A stretch of DNA of 6,902 bases from Caulobacter sp. (GCA_014378155.1 JACMOF010000107.1:1-6902), one strand, 5' to 3'; counted from the stretch's first letter, positions 1 through 6,519 are shown. Notes: generated from the sequence alone by a model not told the origin. Numbers and translations are program-made.

Positions 1-696
1 ATCGAGGCGGCGCGCCGGGCGGCGGTCGAGGCCTTCGTCTTCTCCTCGACCTGCGCCACCTATGGCGCGCCGGTCAAGGTGCCGATGGACGAGACCCATC
101 CCCAGGCGCCGCTCAATCCCTACGGCCGCACCAAGCTGATGGTCGAGCAGATCATGGCCGACCTCGATCAGCAGGTGGGGTTCAAACATACGGCGCTGCG
201 CTATTTCAACGCCGCGGGCGCCGATCCCGAGGGGCGGGTGGGCGAGCGGCACGAGCCGGAGACCCACGCCATCCCGCTGGCGATCGCCGCGGCGCGGGGC
301 GGCAATCGCGGATTCAACCTGTTTGGCGTCGATTACGACACCCGCGACGGCACCTGCGTGCGCGACTATATCCACGTGCTGGACTTGGCCGACGCCCACG
401 TGCTGGCGGTGCAGCGGCTGCTGCGCGGTGAGCCCAGCGAGGTCTTCAACCTGGGCACAGGCACCGGCACCACCGTCAAGGAACTGATCACGGCGATCGA
501 GACCGTGTCGGGCCGGGCGTTCCCGGTCGAGATCGCCGAGCGCCGCCCCGGCGACGCGCCGATCCTGGTGGCCGACAACGCCAAGGCCAAGGCCATGCTG
601 GGCTGGACGCCGCGCTACGCGCTCGAGGACATCATCCGGCATGCCTGGGCGTGGCACGCCGAAGGCGCGCTGCGGCTCGAACGCGAACCGGTTTAG
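1..696 (+). CDS. galE: UDP-glucose 4-epimerase, 5'-truncated by window edge
   Basis: This enzyme interconverts UDP-glucose and UDP-galactose in the cytoplasm using bound NAD, feeding galactose metabolism and envelope polysaccharide synthesis. The frame is open from base 1 to the TAG at 694-696, giving 231 visible residues. GalE proteins are about 330 aa, so roughly 100 N-terminal residues, including the GxxGxxG Rossmann motif, lie outside the window. Seen here are the extended-SDR catalytic Ser/Thr region FSSTCATYG (visible residues 14-22), the catalytic YGRTK pair Tyr41/Lys45, FNAAGADPEGRVGE around residue 69, and the conserved RDYIHVLDLADAHV block near 121. These together are typical of GalE rather than of dehydratase-type SDRs. 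The ATG at 79 is internal, because conserved residues precede it in frame. A small gene follows 8 nt after the stop, suggesting cotranscription. An ExoB-type epimerase for exopolysaccharide is the same fold and cannot be separated by sequence alone. Confidence 0.93.
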   Translation: MEAARRAAVEAFVFSSTCATYGAPVKVPMDETHPQAPLNPYGRTKLMVEQIMADLDQQVGFKHTALRYFNAAGADPEGRVGERHEPETHAIPLAIAAARGGNRGFNLFGVDYDTRDGTCVRDYIHVLDLADAHVLAVQRLLRGEPSEVFNLGTGTGTTVKELITAIETVSGRAFPVEIAERRPGDAPILVADNAKAKAMLGWTPRYALEDIIRHAWAWHAEGALRLEREPV

Positions 697-704
697 GCAT
701 CGCC

Positions 705-1022
705 ATGAGAGACAGCGCCATCTCGATCACCCGCCGAGCGCTCGCCGCGCTTTTCGCTCCGCCGGTCGCGGCCATCGGCGCTGGCGCCGCCGTGGCGGCG
801 GATCGCAGCGCCCCGCCCCCCGTCTGGATGCGCGACTGAGAGCGGGCCGCCTCGCAGCATGTGCTGTCCGGCCTGGGCGTCTCTCGGGTGGAAGGCCTGG
901 AGAAATACGCCGAGCTTGCCGGGATCGTCCTGGGCGCGGGCGACGACCAGCCGGCCTTCGACGCGGCCGCCATGACGGCGGCCAGTGCGACCGGCGGTCT
1001 CTATGTCAAGGTGCCGCAATGA
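705..1022 (+). pseudogene. Small exported protein gene interrupted by one in-frame TGA
   Basis: I do not recognise the family. Starting from ATG 705, 44 codons run to a TGA at 837-839, and the same frame then stays open for 60 more codons to a TGA at 1020-1022. By my count third-position G+C is about 86% before the stop and 85% after it, so both parts look like one coding region of about 105 codons. The N-terminus looks like a signal peptide: a basic ITRR stretch, a hydrophobic Ala-rich core, and an AVAA-type cleavage site near residue 32; the twin arginine is only a weak Tat motif. The downstream part includes GLEKYAELAGIVLGAGDDQP and ends GGLYVKVPQ. The gene lies 8 nt after galE without an obvious Shine-Dalgarno, suggesting translational coupling. 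A single change, for instance TGG to TGA, would explain the break. Alternatives are a genuine 44-aa peptide, a restart at GTG 861 or 888, stop readthrough, or a sequencing error. Confidence 0.55.
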
Positions 1023-1064
1023 CGGGACGCGGCAAAGTTTCCCAGGTTTGGCAACAGCAACGGT

Positions 1065-1090
1065 TTCTTTGCAACTTATGATGCAAAGAA
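1065..1090. repeat. Perfect 9-bp inverted repeat in the leader of the MHYT gene
   Basis: TTCTTTGCA (1065-1073) and TGCAAAGAA (1082-1090) are exact reverse complements separated by 8 nt. The arms are AT-rich in a very GC-rich neighbourhood, which makes chance less likely. The repeat ends 27 nt before the GTG start at 1118 and encloses a TATGAT hexamer. It could be an operator for a dimeric regulator or an RNA hairpin. No T-run follows, so it is not a standard terminator for the upstream genes. Confidence 0.6.
1077..1082 (+). promoter_or_regulatory. Possible -10 element (TATGAT) for the MHYT-GGDEF-EAL gene
   Basis: TATGAT matches the sigma-70 -10 consensus at five of six positions and sits inside the 9-bp inverted repeat, 35 nt before the GTG start. 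I find no good -35 at normal spacing: the nearest, TTGGCA at 1048-1053, is 23 bp upstream. If real, the promoter may need an activator or be repressed through the palindrome, and transcription would start near 1089. Confidence 0.3.
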
Positions 1091-1094
1091 GGCA

Positions 1095-1099
1095 GATTC
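1095..1099. promoter_or_regulatory. GANTC (CcrM-type methylation) site upstream of the MHYT gene
   Basis: GATTC at 1095-1099 lies between the putative -10 element and the Shine-Dalgarno. In Caulobacter, CcrM methylates GANTC and GcrA reads the methylation state at some promoters, giving cell-cycle control. I count 11 GANTC sites in the window, most inside coding sequence, so presence alone proves nothing. Confidence 0.35.
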
Positions 1100-1104
1100 G
1101 CCCT

Positions 1105-1110
1105 GGGGGA
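1105..1110 (+). promoter_or_regulatory. Shine-Dalgarno that fixes a GTG start at 1118
   Basis: GGGGGA ends 7 nt before the GTG at 1118, good spacing for a ribosome-binding site. It supports GTG 1118 over the adjacent in-frame TTG at 1121. The segment 1102-1110 can also pair with 1038-1046 in RNA (see findings), which would hide this site in a transcript reading through from upstream. Confidence 0.6.
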
Positions 1111-1117
1111 CCTCTGT

Positions 1118-3559
1118 GTGTTGAAGGTTTTGACTTGCCTGACGAGGGAACATGACCTGCGACTAGTCGTCGTCGCTGGCCTGATCTGTTTCGCCGCCTG
1201 CTTCACGGCGTTCCGGCTCTATTCCCGCATGCGCGGAGCCAAGGGCGTGGTGCGGGCCGCGTGGCTCCTGCTGACCGGTCTGGTGTCGGGATCGGGCGTC
1301 TGGGCGACTCACTTCATCGCCATGGTCGCCTATACCCCTGGGCTGAAGACGGGCTACAGCCCCACGGGCACGCTGCTGTCCCTGATGATCTCGGTGATGT
1401 TCATGGCCTGCGGCTTCGCCGTGGCCTCGGCTCAGCGCACCAAGACCAACGACTTCGCTGGCGGCCTGGTGCTTGGCATGGGTGTCGCGGCCATGCACTA
1501 CACCGGCATGTCGGCCTTCGTGACCCAGGGCGTCGTCCAGTGGGAGCAGGTCATGGTGGCCGTCTCCGTGCTGGTTGGCGTCTGTGGCGCGACCCTGTCC
1601 CTCCTGGCGGCAGGGCGAGCTCGCAGCCTGCTCAAGCAGGCCGGCGGCGGCGCCTTGTTGACGCTCGGCGTCTGCTCGCTCCACTTCGCCGGCATGGGCG
1701 CGATCACCATCGTCCCGGATTCGGCCATCATCGTTCCTGACCAACTGCTGTCGGGCGGTATACTGACGCTGGCTGTGACCTCGATCACCACCATGATCAT
1801 CCTCGGCGGTCTGGGCGCCGTCGCCATCGAGTCCCAGACCAGCCGGTCGGCTCTGGACCGCATCCGCCGCATGGCCAACGCGGCCTATGAAGGCATCGTC
1901 GTGGTTCAGGACGGCAAGATCAACGACGCCAACGCCGCCTTTTGCGAGCTGATCGGCGCCGATCTGGACGCCATCATGGGCGCGCCGCTCGCGGCCATGC
2001 TGACCTTCGACGGCGAAGCGCCCACCCGCGAGGGCGTGCGCCGGGAAGGCGCACTGCAACCGATCGACGGCGAACGTCCGATCCCGGTCGAGGTGTTCTC
2101 GCGCCTGATGGACGACGGCGCGCGGACCGAGACGTCGGGCCTGACCGTGCTGGCGGTTCGCGACCTACGCGAACGCCGCTCGGCCGAGGAAAAGATTCGC
2201 TATCTGGCCGAGCACGACGGCCTGACCGGCCTACCCAACCGCAATTCGCTCCAGACCCGTCTGGCCGCCGCGCTCGAGCGCGTCGAGGCCTCGGGCGAGA
2301 GCCTGTCGCTGATCTGCATCGACCTGGATCACTTCAAGGAAGCCAACGACCTGCACGGCCACCATGCCGGTGACGCCCTGCTGGTCGAGACCGCGCGCCG
2401 TCTGCAGGACGCTTTGACCGCGCCGTCGTTCGCCGCGCGCCTCGGCGGCGACGAGTTCATCATCGTCCAGGTCGCGGCCGGCGACCAGCCTGTCGCCGCC
2501 GCCGAACTGGCCGGCCGTCTGCTCGAGGCCCTGGCGCTTCCCGCCAGCTACGAGGGCCAGGATCTGGTCATGGGCGCCAGCCTGGGCGTCAGCCTGTTTC
2601 CGGACGATGGCCGCACCGCCGAGGCCCTGCTGGCCAATGCCGACATGGCGCTCTACCGCGCCAAGGAAAGCGGTCGCGGCGCCTATCGCTTCTTCAAGCG
2701 CGAGATGGACGACTCGATCCGAGAGCGTCGCACCATGGCCCGCGAACTGCGCCAGGCGATCATCGACGAAGAGCTGGTGGTCTACTATCAACCGCTAGCC
2801 CGCGCCTCGAACGGCGAGGTGTGCGGCTTCGAGGCTCTGGTGCGCTGGAAGCATCCGGTGCGCGGCATGATTCCGCCTCTGGACTTCATTCCGGTCGCCG
2901 AGGAGAACGGCCTGATCGGCCAGCTTGGCGAGTGGGTGCTGCGCCGCGCCTGCGCCGACGCCGTGACCTGGGAGCGGCCGCTGCGCATCGCCGTGAACCT
3001 GTCGCCGTTGCAATTGAACCAGCCCGACCTGCCCAAGCTGGTGCACGAGATCTTGGTGCAAACCGGCCTGTCACCCAGGCGTCTCGAGCTTGAGATCACC
3101 GAAAGCGCTCTGTTCAAGGACTATCAGCGGGCGCTCGACAACCTGCGCCGCTTGAAGGCGCTGGGCGTGCGGATCGCCATGGACGACTTCGGCACGGGGT
3201 TCTCGTCGCTATCGACCCTGCAGTCCTTTCCGTTCGACAAGATCAAGATCGACAAGAGCTTTGTCGAGAACATCCATCGCGACGACCGCGCCACGGTCAT
3301 TGTTCGGGCCGTTCTGGGTCTGGGCCGAAGCCTGGACATCCCCTGCGTGGCCGAGGGCGTTGAGACCCAGGAGCAGATCGATTTCCTGCGCGGGGAAGAC
3401 TGCGCCGAACTTCAGGGCTACGCTATTGGCCGCCCCGCCCCGGTCGACACCCTGTCGGCCTGGACCCTGGCCAGCGTGGCCCCCGTGTCGCCAGGGCCGG
3501 AGATCGCAACGCCGCCAGAGCCCACGACCAAGAAGCCACGTCGCCGGAAGGCGGCCTGA
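1118..3559 (+). CDS. MHYT-PAS-GGDEF-EAL membrane cyclic-di-GMP phosphodiesterase/cyclase
   Basis: This is an 813-aa inner-membrane signalling protein. Residues about 15-238 form a seven-helix MHYT sensor with the three repeated His motifs: THFIAM (His65), MHYTGM (His127) and LHFAGM (His189). MHYT domains are proposed to bind a metal and sense a gas such as O2, CO or NO. A PAS-like domain follows (about 250-350), then GGDEF (about 358-530) with an intact GGDEF at 443-447, and EAL (about 540-780). The EAL domain keeps EAL 572-574, AVNLSP (Asn627), EITES, MDDFGTG (Asp689/Asp690), KIDKSF, AEGVE and LQGYAIGRP, so it should hydrolyse c-di-GMP to pGpG. The GGDEF motif could allow cyclase activity, but the inhibitory RxxD site is replaced by TAPS at 434-437; in such tandem proteins GGDEF often acts as a GTP-binding activator. 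The C-terminus is basic (KKPRRRK). I recall the C. crescentus counterpart as CC_0091, unverified. Start GTG 1118 is supported by a strong Shine-Dalgarno. Confidence 0.94.
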   Translation: MLKVLTCLTREHDLRLVVVAGLICFAACFTAFRLYSRMRGAKGVVRAAWLLLTGLVSGSGVWATHFIAMVAYTPGLKTGYSPTGTLLSLMISVMFMACGFAVASAQRTKTNDFAGGLVLGMGVAAMHYTGMSAFVTQGVVQWEQVMVAVSVLVGVCGATLSLLAAGRARSLLKQAGGGALLTLGVCSLHFAGMGAITIVPDSAIIVPDQLLSGGILTLAVTSITTMIILGGLGAVAIESQTSRSALDRIRRMANAAYEGIVVVQDGKINDANAAFCELIGADLDAIMGAPLAAMLTFDGEAPTREGVRREGALQPIDGERPIPVEVFSRLMDDGARTETSGLTVLAVRDLRERRSAEEKIRYLAEHDGLTGLPNRNSLQTRLAAALERVEASGESLSLICIDLDHFKEANDLHGHHAGDALLVETARRLQDALTAPSFAARLGGDEFIIVQVAAGDQPVAAAELAGRLLEALALPASYEGQDLVMGASLGVSLFPDDGRTAEALLANADMALYRAKESGRGAYRFFKREMDDSIRERRTMARELRQAIIDEELVVYYQPLARASNGEVCGFEALVRWKHPVRGMIPPLDFIPVAEENGLIGQLGEWVLRRACADAVTWERPLRIAVNLSPLQLNQPDLPKLVHEILVQTGLSPRRLELEITESALFKDYQRALDNLRRLKALGVRIAMDDFGTGFSSLSTLQSFPFDKIKIDKSFVENIHRDDRATVIVRAVLGLGRSLDIPCVAEGVETQEQIDFLRGEDCAELQGYAIGRPAPVDTLSAWTLASVAPVSPGPEIATPPEPTTKKPRRRKAA

Positions 3560-3577
3560 CGCGCGGTCGTCCGGTCC

Positions 3578-5107
3578 CTACCGTCGTCGCGACATGCCAC
3601 CGAGCAGGCCCCGCATGATCTCGCGCCCGGCCTGGCTGGCGATAGTGCGCAGCAGGGACTTGGCGAAGGTCTCGCCCATCGATTGACGACTGGAGGCGCG
3701 GGGACGCGGGGTGGCGCGGGCTTCCTGCGCCGCTTCGCGCTGCCGAACCTTGTCCTGGGCGGCGCGCCGCCGGTCCAGTTCAACCTGGTCGGCGGCGGCG
3801 TCCGCCTGTTGCTGGGCCTGGGCGGCCCGGCCCTGCAGGGTCTCATAGGCCGAGGCGCGGTCCAGGGTCGTGTCGTAAAGGCCGGCGACAGGACTCCTGG
3901 CGATCAGGGCCGCGCGTTCCTCGGGCGTCACCGGTCCGAGCCGCGACGCCGGCGGGCGGATGAGCGTCTTCTGCACCACGCAGGGCGCGCCCTTGGCGTC
4001 GAGCGTCGAGACCAGGGCCTCGCCCACGCCCAGGGCCTGGATGGTCTCGGCGGTGTCGAAGGCGGGATTGACCCGGAACGACTGGGCGGCGGCCCTCAGA
4101 CCCTTCTGATCGGCGGGGGTGTAGGCGCGCAGGGCGTGCTGGACGCGCGCGCCCAGTTGGCCCAGCACCGCGTCGGGGATGTCGGACGGGTTCTGGGTGA
4201 CGAAATAGATGCCAACGCCCTTGGAGCGGATCAGCCGCACGACCTGCTCGATCTTCTCCAGCAGCGGCTTTTCGGCGTCGTTGAACAGCAGGTGAGCCTC
4301 GTCGAAGAAGAACACCAGCCTGGGCTTTTCCGGGTCGCCCACTTCGGGCAGTTCCTCGAACAGCTCCGACAGCAACCACAGCAGGAAGGTCGAATAGAGC
4401 TTGGGCGACTGGATCAGCGTGTCGGCGGCCAGCAGGTTGACATAGCCGCGCCCGGCCACGTCGGTGCGCATGATGTCGGCCAGTTTCAGGGCCGGCTCGC
4501 CGAAGAAGTTCTCGGCCCCCTGGCTCTGCAGGGTCAGTAGCTTGCGCTGGATGGCCCCGATCGTGGCGGGCGCGACATTGCCGTACTGGGTGCCGATCTC
4601 GGCGGCGTGGTCAGCGACATATTTCAGCGCAGCCTGCAGGTCCTTCAGATCCAGCAGCAGCAGCCCGTCCTTGTCGGCGACGTGGAAAACGACGGTCAGC
4701 ACGCCCTCCTGCACATCGTTCAGCTCCAGCAGCCGTGACAGCAGCACCGGCCCCATCTCCGAGATGGTCGTGCGGATCGGGTGGCCCTTCAGGCCAAACA
4801 GGTCCCAGAACACGACCGGCGGCGCTGATGGGATCAGCGCCATGTCCATGGACGCGGCGCGGGCCAGCATCTTGTCGTTGGGGACGCCGGCCATGGCGAT
4901 GCCCGACAGGTCGCCCTTCACGTCGGCGGCGAACACCGGGACGCCGGCGTCGGAGAAGGCCTGGGCCATGATCTGCAGAGTCACGGTCTTGCCGGTGCCC
5001 GTCGCGCCGGCCACCACGCCATGGCGATTGGAGCGGTCCAATCTCTGGGTTACGGCCCCCTCGCCGAGCCCGATCAGGATTTCGCCTTCGCCAATCACCA
5101 GGGTCAT
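3578..5107 (-). CDS. HerA/YjgR-like P-loop ATPase (DUF853 family)
   Basis: This is a 509-aa cytoplasmic ATPase of the HerA/FtsK superfamily, resembling E. coli YjgR, whose exact function is unsettled; some relatives translocate or process DNA. Seen are a Walker A GATGTGKT at residues 34-41, an ADVKGDLSG block near 61-69, a Walker B stretch LVFFFDEAH with Asp269/Glu270, and IYFVTQNPSDIPDAVLGQLG (300-319), where the QN acts as a sensor in this superfamily. Arg321 or Arg327 just beyond may serve as an arginine finger. Residues about 425-465 are rich in Ala, Gln, Arg and Glu and probably form a coiled coil, followed by a basic linker and an ending in SRRR. I chose ATG at 5107-5105 over the TTG at 5113 because the GAAGGA ribosome-binding site lies 8 nt from the ATG but only 2 nt from the TTG. 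The gene is convergent with the MHYT gene (18 nt between stops) and divergent from the transporter gene. No nuclease partner such as NurA is adjacent. Confidence 0.9.
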   Translation of the reverse strand: MTLVIGEGEILIGLGEGAVTQRLDRSNRHGVVAGATGTGKTVTLQIMAQAFSDAGVPVFAADVKGDLSGIAMAGVPNDKMLARAASMDMALIPSAPPVVFWDLFGLKGHPIRTTISEMGPVLLSRLLELNDVQEGVLTVVFHVADKDGLLLLDLKDLQAALKYVADHAAEIGTQYGNVAPATIGAIQRKLLTLQSQGAENFFGEPALKLADIMRTDVAGRGYVNLLAADTLIQSPKLYSTFLLWLLSELFEELPEVGDPEKPRLVFFFDEAHLLFNDAEKPLLEKIEQVVRLIRSKGVGIYFVTQNPSDIPDAVLGQLGARVQHALRAYTPADQKGLRAAAQSFRVNPAFDTAETIQALGVGEALVSTLDAKGAPCVVQKTLIRPPASRLGPVTPEERAALIARSPVAGLYDTTLDRASAYETLQGRAAQAQQQADAAADQVELDRRRAAQDKVRQREAAQEARATPRPRASSRQSMGETFAKSLLRTIASQAGREIMRGLLGGMSRRR

Positions 5108-5115
5108 ACGCAACG

Positions 5116-5121
5116 TCCTTC
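5116..5121 (-). promoter_or_regulatory. Shine-Dalgarno GAAGGA that decides the start of the HerA-like gene
   Basis: Read on the minus strand, GAAGGA is followed after 8 nt by ATG at 5107-5105 and after only 2 nt by the alternative TTG at 5113-5111. The spacing favours the ATG, giving 509 rather than 511 residues. Confidence 0.6.
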
Positions 5122-5135
5122 ACATTGAGGACTTA

Positions 5136-5164
5136 AGCCTAGCCTCGCTCTTGCGTCGCGCCAA
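5136..5164 (-). promoter_or_regulatory. Candidate housekeeping promoter of the HerA-like gene
   Basis: On the minus strand TTGGCGC (5164-5158), 14 nt, then GCTAGGCT (5143-5136) fit the Caulobacter sigma-73 pattern TTGaCgS-N10-14-GCTANAWC: six of seven positions in the first box, and only the GCTA core in the second. Transcription would begin roughly around 5130, leaving a leader of about 25 nt that contains the Shine-Dalgarno. The consensus is recalled from the literature. Confidence 0.4.
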
Positions 5165-5209
5165 TCGGCTCGCGCAGTGTGGCGGCACTCTTTTACAGAC
5201 GCTTCGCTA

Positions 5210-5214
5210 GAGAG
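5210..5214 (+). promoter_or_regulatory. Shine-Dalgarno supporting ATG 5224 of the AI-2E-family gene
   Basis: GAGAG ends 9 nt before ATG 5224. The longer in-frame alternative, GTG at 5179, has no purine-rich site before it and would add a basic, non-hydrophobic 15-residue extension. The element overlaps a GANTC site (GATTC, 5214-5218). Confidence 0.45.
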
Positions 5215-5223
5215 ATTCCACCG

Positions 5224-6366
5224 ATGACCATCTCGCCCTCGATCACCGGACGCACCGCCCTGGTGTTCCTGGCCGTCATCGCCGGCGCCGCCAGCCTGTA
5301 CTGGATGCGCGGCATCCTCACGCCCCTCGCCCTGGCGGTGTTCCTGGCGATGATGATCGACAGCTTCGCCCGCGTGCTGACCCAGCGCGTGCCGGCCTAT
5401 CCGAAGAACCTGGCCCTGCCGACCGCGCTGATCCTGTCGATCCTGGTGTTTGGCTTGGCGGTCTGGGTGGTGACGGCCAATGGCGCAGGTTTCGTCGTCC
5501 AGATGCGCGAATACGCCCCGCGCCTGAACGGGGTGATCGCCAAGCTGACCTCCTTGGTCGGAATCAAGGTGGCGCCGACCATCGGTGAACTGATCAACCA
5601 GATCAATCCGTCGAAATACGCTGGAGCGGCCGCGCAGAGCCTGCAGAACTTCGCTTCCAGCGCGATCCTCGTCCTGATCTATCTGGGCTTCATCATCGCT
5701 TCGCGGCGCGGTTTCAGTCGCAAGATCGTCGCGCTCTATCCTCATCGTGCCGAGCGTGACGGCGCGATGCAGCTGTTCCAGCGCATCCGCAACGGCGTGG
5801 AGCAATATCTGTGGATCCAGACCGTCACCGGCCTGATGATCGCCGTCGCCGCCTGGGCGGTGATGATGCTGATCGGCCTGGACAACGCCCTGTTCTGGGC
5901 CTTCCTGATCTTCATTGCCGCCTATATCCCGATCCTCGGGGGAGCGGTGGGTTGCATCCTGCCGCCGATTTTCGCCTTGGTGCAGTTTCCCGACACGTTC
6001 CTGCCCGCCCTGCTGCTGTTCGGGGCGCTGGAGCTGATCTTCTTCATCGTCGGCAATGTCATCTATCCGCGCATGCAGGGCGACAGCTTGAACATGGACC
6101 CGACCGTGGTGCTGTTGTCGCTGGCGGTCTGGGGCGCGCTGTGGGGCGTGACGGGGATGTTCCTGTCGACCCCACTGACCGTGGCCGCCATGCTGATCCT
6201 GGCCCAGTTCCAGGGAACACGCTGGATCGCCATCCTGCTGTCGGAAGATGGCGACCCCAGTGGCGATGGCCTGGAGCGCGCGCCACCGGCCCCCAAGGCT
6301 AGCGTGGCGGCAAAAAGACCGACCCAAAAGCCGGCGACGCGACAGAACACGACCAAGGGGTCTTAA
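5224..6366 (+). CDS. AI-2E family (PerM-like) membrane transporter
   Basis: This is a 380-aa polytopic inner-membrane protein of the AI-2E transporter family (TqsA/PerM/YdiK group), close to the usual size of about 350 aa. Members have been linked to autoinducer-2 export, ion-coupled antiport or other small-solute export; the substrate here cannot be told from sequence. Hydrophobic segments lie near residues 10-30, 31-50, 64-86, 143-160, 199-217, 222-240, 243-275 and 300-335, with a polar amphipathic region about 88-140 between the third and fourth, as is typical. The family signature is clear near the C-terminal end: NVIYPRMQGDSLNMDP, then VVLLSLAVWGALWGVTG and FLSTPLTV. The last 40 residues are a Pro/Lys/Ala-rich tail, probably disordered and cytoplasmic. 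The gene is divergent from the HerA-like gene and stands alone. I see no luxS or other quorum-sensing gene nearby, so autoinducer-2 transport should not be assumed. ATG 5224 is preferred over GTG 5179 for its Shine-Dalgarno. Confidence 0.9.
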   Translation: MTISPSITGRTALVFLAVIAGAASLYWMRGILTPLALAVFLAMMIDSFARVLTQRVPAYPKNLALPTALILSILVFGLAVWVVTANGAGFVVQMREYAPRLNGVIAKLTSLVGIKVAPTIGELINQINPSKYAGAAAQSLQNFASSAILVLIYLGFIIASRRGFSRKIVALYPHRAERDGAMQLFQRIRNGVEQYLWIQTVTGLMIAVAAWAVMMLIGLDNALFWAFLIFIAAYIPILGGAVGCILPPIFALVQFPDTFLPALLLFGALELIFFIVGNVIYPRMQGDSLNMDPTVVLLSLAVWGALWGVTGMFLSTPLTVAAMLILAQFQGTRWIAILLSEDGDPSGDGLERAPPAPKASVAAKRPTQKPATRQNTTKGS

Positions 6367-6488
6367 CATCCAAAATGGGCTTCCTATCTAGCTCTTGTCG
6401 GTGTTCCCCCGCACCGGCCCCGCGCGACGCAGGCCGCATTTCATGGCGCGTCGAACGCGGAATCGCCCGTCGCCCCCTCGGCGGGCCT

Positions 6489-6517
6489 GCGCCGCCGGTT
6501 TCCCCCACCGGCGGCGC
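6489..6517. repeat. GC-rich 11-bp perfect hairpin downstream of the transporter gene
   Basis: GCGCCGCCGGT (6489-6499) and ACCGGCGGCGC (6507-6517) are exact reverse complements around a 7-nt loop, TTCCCCC. The hairpin lies about 120 nt past the transporter stop and ahead of the promoter proposed for the next gene, so it fits as a terminator or read-through barrier. Only two Ts follow, so it is not a canonical intrinsic terminator. Confidence 0.55.
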
Positions 6518-6519
6518 TT

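Noticed and set aside
641..1081. 146-codon plus-strand frame across the galE end and the small broken gene
   Set aside because: Arg/Gly-rich composition typical of an out-of-frame reading; the frame starting at 705 has better codon bias and a signal peptide.
1065..1090. The 9-bp inverted repeat considered as an intrinsic terminator of the galE unit
   Set aside because: The stem is AT-rich and no T-run follows, so an operator or leader structure fits better.
1163..2059. 298-codon minus-strand frame opposite the MHYT/PAS region
   Set aside because: Low-complexity His/Gly/Asp/Arg composition and full overlap with well-supported MHYT motifs mark it as a shadow frame.
3683..4540. 285-codon plus-strand frame inside the HerA-like gene
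   Set aside because: Gly/Leu/Gln-rich product without a domain, opposite the P-loop ATPase, which has its expected motifs; no plausible ribosome-binding site was evident.
5126..5145. Near-palindrome around CTTAAG and a TTAAG half-site, considered as a CtrA-type box
   Set aside because: Only one half-site is present and the symmetry needs a bulged base; not enough to call a binding site.
4464..5210. 248-codon plus-strand frame opposite the N-terminal half of the HerA-like gene
   Set aside because: Ser-rich product lies antisense to the Walker A region and overlaps the divergent promoter region; no supporting signal.
5192..5213. TTTACA and GCTAGAGA considered as a promoter for the transporter gene
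   Set aside because: The spacing is only 8 nt and the start would fall at the ATG itself; the GCTAGAGA part overlaps the Shine-Dalgarno.
5104..6369. 421-codon open frame on the minus strand opposite the whole transporter gene
   Set aside because: Its product is rich in His, Gln, Arg, Asp and Gly without a recognisable domain, as expected for the antisense of a GC3-biased gene, and the plus-strand transporter has a clear family signature.
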